This document shows, piece after piece, positions 8,178 to 14,862 of a stretch of DNA of 19,479 nt. Origin of the DNA: Candidatus Delongbacteria bacterium (GTDB taxonomy: Bacteria > JAGOEH01); contig JAGOEH010000045.1 of NCBI GenBank assembly GCA_017997825.1, positions 1-19,479 of the forward strand. The letters are read 5' to 3'. The notes under the pieces are model-generated. The model worked only from the letters and a program-made list of their open reading frames with translations. It was not told the DNA's origin and made no database searches. Each line of letters starts with the position of its first letter. The stretch's first letter is position 1. Position numbers and translations under genes: made by a program.

Positions 8178-8827
8178 TATTCCATCTCTTTCATATCACC
8201 GGTCAGATAAGGATTATGCTTCCGTTCCGACAGCCAAACTGTATTGATACCGTGACCTGGAAATATTCTGCATGTATCGGGTAGAATCTGCTTAAGGGTA
8301 TCAAGCGAGGATTGAATCTGTGAGAAGCTGCCGCCGGGAAGGTCGGTTCGTCCGATACTTCCCATGAACAGGGTATCACCGCTGAAAAGAACAGCTTTCT
8401 CTTCGAAATAGTAGCAAACGCCGCCGGGAGTATGCCCCGGAGTATGGATGATTTTAACATGAAGGCCGGATCCGATGATGATCTCTTCGACCGGTTTTGA
8501 CCAATAATGAACCGGATAGTTGATTGTCAAGTGCGCACCCATTAACATCGACATGTTGTATTCCGGTTTACGGAGAAAACATTCTTCCTCGCGATGACAG
8601 AAAAGCGTGGGATGATATCGATCCAGCAGGGGTTGAACGCCCTTGATATGATCGACATGGCCATGAGTAAGCCAAATCGATTCGAGGGTGAGGTGTTTCG
8701 ATTCGATGAGATGAGGGATCTCCGGGGTGGATTCGGCCGGATCGATCAGGATCAGGCTGTGATCCTCCATGATCAGCAGATAGGTATTGGTGCCCAGCTC
8801 TCCCAATACCAGGTGACGGATTTGCAT
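8177..8827 (-). CDS. Metallo-beta-lactamase-fold hydrolase, glyoxalase II-like
   Basis: The 216-residue product has every metal ligand of a two-zinc metallo-beta-lactamase-fold hydrolase: HGHVDH (H55, H57, D59, H60), H132 in HTPGHTPGG, the bridging D151 in FSGDTLF, and H192 in FPGHG. GSIGRTDLPGG after D151 is typical of small glyoxalase-II-like proteins (often annotated MBL-fold hydrolase or YcbL-type). These cleave thioesters such as S-lactoylglutathione or unknown substrates. It is shorter than classical GloB and lacks its C-terminal domain, so the substrate is uncertain. The start ATG overlaps the uvrC stop by one base, with GGAGG just upstream. No signal peptide is visible, so it should act in the cytoplasm. 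Confidence 0.9.
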   Translation of the reverse strand: MQIRHLVLGELGTNTYLLIMEDHSLILIDPAESTPEIPHLIESKHLTLESIWLTHGHVDHIKGVQPLLDRYHPTLFCHREEECFLRKPEYNMSMLMGAHLTINYPVHYWSKPVEEIIIGSGLHVKIIHTPGHTPGGVCYYFEEKAVLFSGDTLFMGSIGRTDLPGGSFSQIQSSLDTLKQILPDTCRIFPGHGINTVWLSERKHNPYLTGDMKEME

Positions 8828-10713
8828 TAATCCTCCAGACTAAACGTGGATACTCCGTATCGTTCCCGAACCAGTTGGAACTCATGAGAATGAAAAAAAT
8901 TATAGACATAGTCGGCGGTGGTTGAAGGAAGTTTGCCCTGGTCGATCAGGGATTGCCGATCGCTCTGAGCGATCATGTCGACTGAACCGAACACCTCCAG
9001 CAGTTTTTGTTTGCGGGAGTGTCCGATACCAGGAATTTCATCCAGAACCGATTGGAGAAAGACTTTTTGACGTCGTCGTTGATGATTGAAAACAGCAAAA
9101 CGGTGAGCTTCATCACGGACGGCCTGCAGCAGCCGTAACGCCGGAGAGGTGCGAGAGAAAATTACCGGTTCCGGCTGATGCGGAAGATAGATCTCTTCAA
9201 ATCGTTTGGCCAAACCGAGTGACGGAATAGAAGTCAATTCAAGCTGATTCAGGGATTCGATGGCGGCTTTCAACTGCCCCTCTCCCCCATCAATCAGAAT
9301 CAAGTCGGGTAAGGGCTGGTTTTCCTTCAATGCCCGGCTATATTTGCGCCGGACCGTTTCGGCCATCGACCTGAAATCATCAATTTGTCCCTTTAACTCT
9401 ATATTGAAACTCCGGTATTCCCGTTTAGCCGGTTTGCCGTTGATAAAACAGATGCAGGAGGCAGTGGTCTGATGGCCGGAAAGATGACTGATATCAAAAG
9501 CTTCTATCCGTATGGGCGGCTTGGGCAGATGAAGGTTTTTCTGCAAGGCTTCGACCATATAGTTGATCTTGCCGCTGAGTTGCGACTTCTGCCTCAGGTA
9601 TTCATCCAGATAGAATCCGGCATTCTGATGGACCAGATCCATCAGTGAGGCTTGGTGTCCCTGACGTACCGGCTCTATCCGGACCTGATGCCGGGATTTT
9701 TCACTCAGCCATTCCTGCAACAAAAGCTTATCCTCCAGCTCCAGATCTGTTCCTATCCATTCCGGGATGAACTCCTGATTCATATAATACTGTTTGATAA
9801 AGCTTTCGATGGCCAAATTATTCTCGAATAAATCCAGATTATCAAAATAAAAGTGCTTTTTGCCGATCAGTTTACCCTGGCGAATCTGAAATACCGTAGT
9901 ACAAGCAGCATTCCCCGATACGGCGATTCCGATCAGATCGATGTCAATTTCCTGTTCGGTGGATACGGCTTGTTTTTGGGAAAATTTCCGGATTCCGTTC
10001 AGCAGGTCGCGATATCGGGCTGCCTGTTCAAATCTTTCCTGATGGGCGGATTCCGACATCCGGATTTGAATCATTTTTTCGATCTGATGGGTTCGCCCCA
10101 GGAGAAATTTGCTGATCCACTCCATGGTTTCCTGATATTCGGCCGTCCCGATCAATCCGGCACAGGGGCCGGAACATCGGTGGATCTGATAATTGATGCA
10201 TGGTTTATAGGTTTTTCCTCCCTGCCTCAACTCCAGCTTGCAGTCCCGATATTGGAAGAGCGATCGCAATAGTTTCAACAATTGGCGTAATTCTTTGACT
10301 TCGGTATAGGGTCCGAAATACCGGCTACCGTCTTTCTGCAGCCGGCGGGTGACCGTGATTCGGGGAAAATCCTCCCGGGAAATTTTAAGATAGGGATAGC
10401 GTTTGTCATCCTTCAATTCGATGTTATAGCGTGGATGATGCTGTTTGATCAGATTGGCTTCCAGTATCAGGGCTTCTATCTCATTGGCCGTGGTTATATA
10501 CTCAATCGAATGGATATGGCGAACCAGATGCTGATTTTTGGGAGGTAATTTTTCCAGTTTCTGAAAATAGGATTGAAGCCGTTCGGGCAGGATTCTCGCT
10601 TTACCGATATAAATAATTTCCCCGGCCTGGTTTTTCATGATGTAGACCCCGGGAGAACGCGGAAATTCTTTGATTTTTGTTTTTAAAGCATCCAAATCCT
10701 GATGATGGTTCAT
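8827..10713 (-). CDS. uvrC: Excinuclease ABC subunit C (UvrC)
   Basis: UvrC makes both incisions in nucleotide excision repair. The 628 residues follow the family order. The GIY-YIG nuclease (3' incision) comes first, with GVYIM (22-26) and YIGKA (35-39). Next is a cysteine cluster at C158, C172, C180 and C184 that matches the [4Fe-4S] site described for UvrC. A UVR-type UvrB-binding segment lies around 215-245. The RNase H-like nuclease (5' incision) has D407 (FDISH), D475 (LIDGG) and H537 (DEAHRF), and a C-terminal helix-hairpin-helix (LDEIPGIGHSRKQKLL, 557-572) binds DNA. It is first in the leftward block. No Shine-Dalgarno is visible before the ATG, and a possible promoter sits so close that the mRNA may be leaderless. 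Confidence 0.98.
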   Translation of the reverse strand: MNHHQDLDALKTKIKEFPRSPGVYIMKNQAGEIIYIGKARILPERLQSYFQKLEKLPPKNQHLVRHIHSIEYITTANEIEALILEANLIKQHHPRYNIELKDDKRYPYLKISREDFPRITVTRRLQKDGSRYFGPYTEVKELRQLLKLLRSLFQYRDCKLELRQGGKTYKPCINYQIHRCSGPCAGLIGTAEYQETMEWISKFLLGRTHQIEKMIQIRMSESAHQERFEQAARYRDLLNGIRKFSQKQAVSTEQEIDIDLIGIAVSGNAACTTVFQIRQGKLIGKKHFYFDNLDLFENNLAIESFIKQYYMNQEFIPEWIGTDLELEDKLLLQEWLSEKSRHQVRIEPVRQGHQASLMDLVHQNAGFYLDEYLRQKSQLSGKINYMVEALQKNLHLPKPPIRIEAFDISHLSGHQTTASCICFINGKPAKREYRSFNIELKGQIDDFRSMAETVRRKYSRALKENQPLPDLILIDGGEGQLKAAIESLNQLELTSIPSLGLAKRFEEIYLPHQPEPVIFSRTSPALRLLQAVRDEAHRFAVFNHQRRRQKVFLQSVLDEIPGIGHSRKQKLLEVFGSVDMIAQSDRQSLIDQGKLPSTTADYVYNFFHSHEFQLVRERYGVSTFSLED

Positions 10714-10720
10714 ACCGGCA

Positions 10721-10748
10721 ATTTATACTAAAACGACCCAAAAGTCAA
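10721..10748 (-). promoter_or_regulatory. Candidate promoter for the uvrC-led operon
   Basis: On the minus strand TTGACT (10748-10743) is followed after 15 bases by TATAAA (10727-10722). The -35 box matches the consensus at five of six places and the -10 at five of six, but the spacer is shorter than the usual 16-18. Transcription from it would start within a few bases of the uvrC ATG (10713). Confidence 0.4.
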
Positions 10749-10772
10749 GCCTATTCCCCCGCCTTTTTCCTC

Positions 10773-10801
10773 TTGATTTTTCAATTGAAAATACTTATTT
10801 T
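10773..10801 (+). promoter_or_regulatory. Candidate sigma-70-type promoter for the cyclophilin-FKBP gene
   Basis: TTGATT (10773-10778) and TATTTT (10796-10801) are separated by exactly 17 bases. The predicted start near 10808 gives a leader of about 27 bases with a strong Shine-Dalgarno GGAGG (10824-10828), six bases before the ATG at 10835. It is divergent from the uvrC promoter in the same 121-base gap. Confidence 0.55.
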
Positions 10802-10834
10802 GAGGCCGCTTAACCTGAAACGTGGAGGAAGAAT

Positions 10835-11841
10835 ATGAAGTGTCTGTTGCTGTTGATTTTTTTGTTTGGAATGGTCAGCTGTGCCGGCGGGGATAAGTAC
10901 CCGGATGGAATGTATGCCAAGATGGATACCGATAAAGGCATGATTGTACTGAAACTGGAATTTGAAAAGGCTCCGATACGGTAGCTAATTTTGTCGGATT
11001 GGCGGAAGGAAAGCTTAAAAGTAACGATCGGAAAGAGAATCGGCCATTCTATGATGGCTTGGTTTTCCATCGTGTCGTGCCTGATTTTGTGATTCAGGGT
11101 GGAGATCCCCAGGGAAACGGTACCGGAGGACCGGGCTATACCTTCCCGGATGAATTCGATGCCACCCTCAAACATGATTCCGCCGGAATTCTGTCGATGG
11201 CGAATGCCGGTCCCAATACTAACGGCAGCCAGTTTTTCATCACTCTGAGTGCTACCCCGCATCTAAATGGCCGCCACTCTGTTTTTGGCCATGTCATTGA
11301 AGGAATGGATGTTGTCAAAAAAATTGCGCAGGGTGACCATATCAAATCGGTCAAGATCGTTCGAGCCGGTGAACCGGCCAAAGCCTTCCAGGTGACCCAG
11401 GCGATGTTCGATTCATTGATTGCGGAGCGTCAGCAAAAAAGCAAAGCGGCTGACGATCAGAAGCTTCAGGAACAACTTAATCTGATTCAGAAACAATGGC
11501 CTGAGGCTATCAAGAATCCCTCCGGCCTGATGTATATTGTTCTGAAAGAGGGCCAGGGAAACAAACCGGCTCCAGGCACCAAACTGACGGTCCATTATAC
11601 CGGTAAACTACTGGATGGCAGCGTGTTCGATAGTTCGGTCAAACGCAATCAACCCTTTGAATTTACCGTAGGGGCTCGCCAGGTGATCCAAGGGTGGGAC
11701 GAGGGATTGCTGGATATGAAACAAGGGGAAAAAAGACTGTTGATTATTCCGCCGGACCTGGCTTATGGAAAAGCCGGACATCCGCCGGTCATTCCTGAAA
11801 ACGCTTATCTGGTTTTCGAAGTGGAACTGATTAAATTCTAA
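10835..11841 (+). pseudogene. Cyclophilin-FKBP fusion peptidyl-prolyl isomerase lipoprotein, broken by a one-base frameshift
   Basis: The ATG at 10835, with a strong Shine-Dalgarno, encodes a lipoprotein signal (MKCLLLLIFLFGMVSC, lipid-anchored Cys16) and the first cyclophilin strands up to EKAP. The frame then hits TAG at 10982-10984. The next frame continues without a gap as [11 protein letters not shown], so one base has been lost in the codon after CCG, around 10976-10978. The restored product would have about 335 residues: a cyclophilin domain ([31 protein letters not shown]), a helical linker of about 45 residues, and a C-terminal FKBP domain ([32 protein letters not shown]). The cyclosporin-contacting Trp of human CypA is replaced by His, as in many bacterial cyclophilins. 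Both active sites look intact. It should fold proteins in the periplasm from a membrane anchor. As given, only a 49-residue peptide would be made. Confidence 0.88.
10976..10984 (+). other. Frameshift site in the cyclophilin-FKBP gene
   Basis: The original frame reads GCT CCG ATA CGG TAG. Adding one base after CCG AT gives an Ala-Pro-x-Thr-Val-Ala-Asn-Phe reading, the expected cyclophilin KAPxTVxNF motif. There is no homopolymer at the exact site; the nearest run is AAAA at 10965-10968. Confidence 0.85.
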
Positions 11842-11857
11842 TAATCAAAAAATGAAT

Positions 11858-11892
11858 TGTTCCGGCGGGAGTCTGCAATTCCCGCCGGAACA
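11858..11892. terminator. Strong hairpin between converging genes, probable terminator
   Basis: A 13-bp perfect stem (TGTTCCGGCGGGA, 11858-11870, with 11880-11892) encloses a 9-base loop. It lies between the cyclophilin-FKBP stop (11841) and the dipeptidase stop (11939). On the plus strand no T tract follows. On the minus strand a six-T run (11852-11847) begins five bases beyond the stem, so it fits best as terminator of the leftward dipeptidase transcript and may block both directions. Confidence 0.7.
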
Positions 11893-11938
11893 CTAACTCG
11901 AACCTGCTTCTTGCTTGGGGCGATTATCGACCCCCGGT

Positions 11939-13123
11939 TCACAACTGACTGAATACCCGCATAAAATTCCCCCCCATAATCTTTTTAATCTCATGATCCT
12001 TGTAACCCCGTTCCATCAACTTCTGGGTTATGATCGGGAGACAAGAAACATCTTTCAAACCCAGCGGCGTAATGGAAATCCCGTCGAAATCGGAACCCAA
12101 TCCCACATGATCGATTCCGGCTACCTTGACTACATGATCAATATGGTCAATGACCCGATCGATCGCAACGACAGGCAGCCGACCTTTATAAGGTTCATAC
12201 AGTTTTTCCCGTTCCTGGTAGTAGAGGTCGTCATGATTGGGATACTTTGTGTTCAATTCATCCAGCATCGGTTTTAATAATCGGCTGTTTTCCTGAGAGA
12301 TTTTAAGATAGCTTGAATCCAGGTATCCCGGATAATAATTGATTCCGATTACTCCCCCATTGCGGGCCAGAGCGATCAGCATGTCATCGCTCAGGTTCCG
12401 TTCATGAGGACAAAGCGTTCGGCAACAGGAATGCGAAGCAATAATAGGTTTTTGGGTAATTTCCAGCACATCCCAAAAGGTTTCATCAGAGGCATGGGAT
12501 AAATCGATCAACATTCCCAAACGATTCATTTCCCGGATCACCTCCCGCCCGAAATCGTTCAATCCTCCCCAGCGAACCGTATCGGTGGACGCATCGGCCC
12601 ATTCATGCGAATTCATCCAGGTCAGCGTCATATAGCGAACTCCAAGCTTATAATACTGCCGCAGAATACCCAGATCACCCGCAATGGCGTATCCCCCTTC
12701 CAGTCCCATCACAATCGCCGTTTTATGCCGCTGGTTGATTGTTGTTACATCCGGTGCTGAAAGGGCCAGCTCCAGATGATTCCGGTTGGCTTCAATGGTG
12801 CGGCTGATCAGGTCAATATAGTCCAAGGTAAGACGGACTGCTTTTTCTTCGGCGAGTTTCGGATTGAAATAGATCGCGAAAACCTGAACATCGACCCCTC
12901 CCTCAATCAACCGGGGGATATCGATATGTCCGAAATCATTCCGAAGGCTGATATCAAACTGCTTTTCCTTCAACCGCAATGGAGTATCGGCATGAGCATC
13001 AAATACAACCGCCTGACGATGCAGCTTGGCCGCTTCAGGCTTGATCACCAGATCCTGAGAATCGGTGCGGCTTAATAATCCCACCAGAATTATCCCCCAC
13101 CATCCGATGTTTCGTTTCGCCAT
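11939..13123 (-). CDS. Exported membrane dipeptidase (renal dipeptidase family, M19)
   Basis: The 394-residue product is a zinc dipeptidase of the amidohydrolase-like M19 family, which cleaves dipeptides including D-residue-containing ones. Zinc ligands are visible: H44 and D46 (FDAHADT), the bridging E142 (GLEGGY), H210 (DLSHAS) and H231 (ASHSCCR). The late motif GLGSDFDG is also diagnostic. An N-terminal hydrophobic stretch (about 6-18) looks like an export signal, so it should work in the periplasm, on peptides or cell-wall fragments. AAGGA lies eight bases before the ATG. It follows the anti-sigma gene after a 155-base gap, so it may have its own promoter, though I found no convincing one. 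The length fits the family. Confidence 0.93.
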   Translation of the reverse strand: MAKRNIGWWGIILVGLLSRTDSQDLVIKPEAAKLHRQAVVFDAHADTPLRLKEKQFDISLRNDFGHIDIPRLIEGGVDVQVFAIYFNPKLAEEKAVRLTLDYIDLISRTIEANRNHLELALSAPDVTTINQRHKTAIVMGLEGGYAIAGDLGILRQYYKLGVRYMTLTWMNSHEWADASTDTVRWGGLNDFGREVIREMNRLGMLIDLSHASDETFWDVLEITQKPIIASHSCCRTLCPHERNLSDDMLIALARNGGVIGINYYPGYLDSSYLKISQENSRLLKPMLDELNTKYPNHDDLYYQEREKLYEPYKGRLPVVAIDRVIDHIDHVVKVAGIDHVGLGSDFDGISITPLGLKDVSCLPIITQKLMERGYKDHEIKKIMGGNFMRVFSQL

Positions 13124-13278
13124 CTTTCCATTCCTTCCTGCAATTATTAGAGGTTGAGTGGGTTATCATGATCCTTGGAGATCAATATACCCATCTAACG
13201 ATCGGATTGATCGATTCCAAGACCGATAGAACTCATCATCAATGAAATGAATGATAATAGGGATTACTTTAAGAAAAG

Positions 13279-13767
13279 TCAATGACTAAGTGAATGATGA
13301 AGGCGGTGATGGATAATGTGAGCAACCGCCTTGTCCAGCAGAAAGGTTGCCGACAGAATCAAGGCGATCACCAGACTCAGATCAGGATCAAAAGGATAAT
13401 AAGATAGAAAGGTTATTTTAAGTGATTGAGCGGCATTTTCCAACAGCATGAGTTGTTTGATGAAGAGAGCATGGTAAAAAAAGATGATCAGGCCGATGGC
13501 GCATCCTGAAAGAACATATCCTAGCCAATAGGTCCAAGCGGCAGGAGAGGGCGAGATTTGAGCCATGACTCGATTGGTAAAATCAACCGGCAGAACCGGT
13601 CCGGAATCATGGGTTAGTTCCCGGTAAAGAAAGCGGTACCCTTCCAGCTCCCGGCGACAGGCCGGGCATTGCCGAAGGTGATCCTCAATGGGCTGCCAAG
13701 CACCGGATTTCGGCTGATCCAGATAGGATTGTAAATCATCGGAGCTGGGGTGAATTAAAGGCTCCAT
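13279..13767 (-). CDS. Zinc-binding membrane anti-sigma factor
   Basis: The 162-residue product begins with a ZAS-type zinc motif, H30-x3-C34-x2-C37 (HLRQCPAC), the hallmark of anti-sigma factors that hold ECF sigma factors. A hydrophobic region follows at about 93-118 (WTYWLGYVLSGCAIGLIIFF) and another at about 143-158 (LVIALILSATFLLDKA), so it likely crosses the inner membrane twice and keeps the sigma-binding domain in the cytoplasm. The ATG lies within the end of the sigma gene (13 bases of overlap) with GGAGG four bases upstream, typical of a coupled sigma/anti-sigma pair. Release may involve redox chemistry at the zinc site or regulated proteolysis; the sequence does not say which. Confidence 0.88.
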   Translation of the reverse strand: MEPLIHPSSDDLQSYLDQPKSGAWQPIEDHLRQCPACRRELEGYRFLYRELTHDSGPVLPVDFTNRVMAQISPSPAAWTYWLGYVLSGCAIGLIIFFYHALFIKQLMLLENAAQSLKITFLSYYPFDPDLSLVIALILSATFLLDKAVAHIIHHRLHHSLSH

Positions 13768-14354
13768 AGTTCCTCCGTTTTGTATTCTTTAACTAATAAA
13801 TCCTTTAAAAGGTTCCGGCTGCGAAAAAGATGACTTTTGATGGTCCCTTCCGGGAGATCCAGAATGTGGCCGATCTCCTGGTAACTCAAGTTGTCCCAAT
13901 GAAAAAGCTTGATAATCAGCCGGTATTTTTCCGGCAGTTTATCGATCGCCCGCTGGAGAATCTGCCGGGTCTCCTGAAGCTCTGCTTCTTGGTCCGGTGC
14001 CGGCCGGGAAGGAATCAGAAGCGATCCGAGATCCGGATCAGCTTCGGTTTCATCTTCCAGTACTTGGGTTCGTTTTTCTTTGCTTTGTTGGCGGCAAAAA
14101 TTCAGGGTATGATAATAGGCAATTCGTCCAATCCAGGTGGAAAGACGGGATTGATGCCGGAAACCTTTCAAATGAGTATATACCTTAAGAAAGATCTCCT
14201 GGCATAGATCCTCCAGTTCCTCAGAATGATGCACCCGATTACCGACAATATGCAGGACCAATCGTCGATAATCGTTGACCAGCAATGCAAAAGCCCGGGC
14301 ATCCTCGTTAAGGATGCGCTCAACCAGACGGGTTTCATCGTTTCTATCATTCAT
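13755..14354 (-). CDS. ECF-type RNA polymerase sigma factor
   Basis: The roughly 199-residue protein has the two-domain layout of an ECF sigma factor. Region 2 (about 22-90) includes the core-binding motif DLCQEIFLKVY and the -10 recognition segment FRHQSRLSTWIGRIAYY. A charged linker follows, then region 4 (about 130-190) with the helix-turn-helix LSYQEIGHILDLPEGTIKSHLFRSR, which reads the -35 box. I prefer the ATG at 14354 to the GTG at 14357, though neither has a clear Shine-Dalgarno. A promoter of ECF type ends about ten bases upstream, so the sigma gene is probably autoregulated and its mRNA almost leaderless. The anti-sigma gene overlaps its 3' end. It should direct an envelope-stress or similar regulon; the signal is unknown. 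Confidence 0.95.
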   Translation of the reverse strand: MNDRNDETRLVERILNEDARAFALLVNDYRRLVLHIVGNRVHHSEELEDLCQEIFLKVYTHLKGFRHQSRLSTWIGRIAYYHTLNFCRQQSKEKRTQVLEDETEADPDLGSLLIPSRPAPDQEAELQETRQILQRAIDKLPEKYRLIIKLFHWDNLSYQEIGHILDLPEGTIKSHLFRSRNLLKDLLVKEYKTEELWSL

Positions 14355-14363
14355 CACATTTCA

Positions 14364-14392
14364 ATAGACAGAAAAAAAATAAAAATGTTTCA
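14364..14392 (-). promoter_or_regulatory. ECF-type promoter driving the sigma/anti-sigma operon
   Basis: On the minus strand TGAAAC (14392-14387) precedes a T-rich spacer and GTCTAT (14369-14364). AAC and GTC are 17 bases apart, the geometry of AAC/GTC-type ECF promoters. The predicted start is about five bases before the sigma ATG. Confidence 0.6.
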
Positions 14393-14399
14393 TCCTGAC

Positions 14400-14429
14400 T
14401 GCAACTTTTTTTCAGGCCAGGTGTCAGAT
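14400..14429 (+). promoter_or_regulatory. Divergent ECF-type promoter for the 109-aa membrane protein
   Basis: TGCAAC (14400-14405) with a following T run and GTCAGA (14423-14428) mirrors the minus-strand element: again exactly 17 bases separate AAC from GTC. The -35 boxes of the two promoters face away from each other with seven bases between them. The predicted leader is about 37 bases and includes GGAG before the ATG. Confidence 0.5.
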
Positions 14430-14472
14430 TCATAAAAGGAATTGAGATTAACCTCTAACTTGGAGAAAAACC

Positions 14473-14802
14473 ATGGAAGACACCATCGCTTTGATCGTGA
14501 CCATGCTGTCGATTTGCTATGCGATCCGAATCTTTTTTGATTATCGTCTGAAACGGATGCTGATCGACAAGAATATGGCGGAATCCGAAATCCGACAATT
14601 GATTACTCCGTCTCGATTGGGACAGCCGATCAATACCTTGAAATGGGGTATGATTTCCATCAGCCTAGGATTAGCTTTGTTTATTACCTTGAATTTTGGA
14701 TTTTCAAAGGAAATGGCGGTGGGACTGGTCTGTATGTTTATCGGAACATCGCTGGTCATCAGTTATATTCTGGAAAAAAAGGATGCCCCTAAATCCGAAT
14801 GA
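14473..14802 (+). CDS. Small multi-span membrane protein divergent from the sigma gene
   Basis: The 109-residue product has hydrophobic segments at about 5-22, 57-72 and 78-97, joined by a basic region (DYRLKRMLIDKNMAESEIRQL) and ended by a short polar tail. It resembles small integral membrane proteins often found next to ECF sigma factors in Bacteroidota-like genomes (DUF6249-type by impression, not verified). GGAG lies seven bases before the ATG. It is divergent from the sigma gene and preceded by a promoter with the same layout as the sigma promoter, so it is a probable regulon member. It could sense or transmit envelope state, or be an extra inhibitor; no function can be assigned. Confidence 0.8.
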   Translation: MEDTIALIVTMLSICYAIRIFFDYRLKRMLIDKNMAESEIRQLITPSRLGQPINTLKWGMISISLGLALFITLNFGFSKEMAVGLVCMFIGTSLVISYILEKKDAPKSE

Positions 14803-14810
14803 TGCTCCTT

Positions 14811-14847
14811 CCGTATCGGGTGGGGAGCTATTCCCTTCCCGATACGG
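14811..14847. terminator. Hairpin between converging genes, possible bidirectional terminator
   Basis: A perfect 10-bp stem (CCGTATCGGG, 14811-14820, with CCCGATACGG, 14838-14847) continues inward as a second short stem (GGGA/TTCC region) around a GCTAT loop. It fills the 60-base gap between the 109-aa gene (+) and threonine aldolase (-). No strong T tract follows on either strand, so intrinsic termination is uncertain. Confidence 0.55.
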
Positions 14848-14862
14848 TCTTCGTTTGATTGA

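Noticed and set aside
10961-10984. Programmed -1 frameshift at the AAAAG run in the cyclophilin-FKBP gene
   Set aside because: Slipping there would replace the conserved Ala-Pro by Gly-Ser-Asp, whereas adding one base after CCG AT restores the motif exactly. No downstream pseudoknot is obvious.
13199-13213. CGATC-N5-GATCG inverted repeat upstream of the dipeptidase, as a possible operator
   Set aside because: GATC/CGATC-type words are very frequent throughout the window because of codon preference, and the repeat is short. No promoter of convincing spacing overlaps it.
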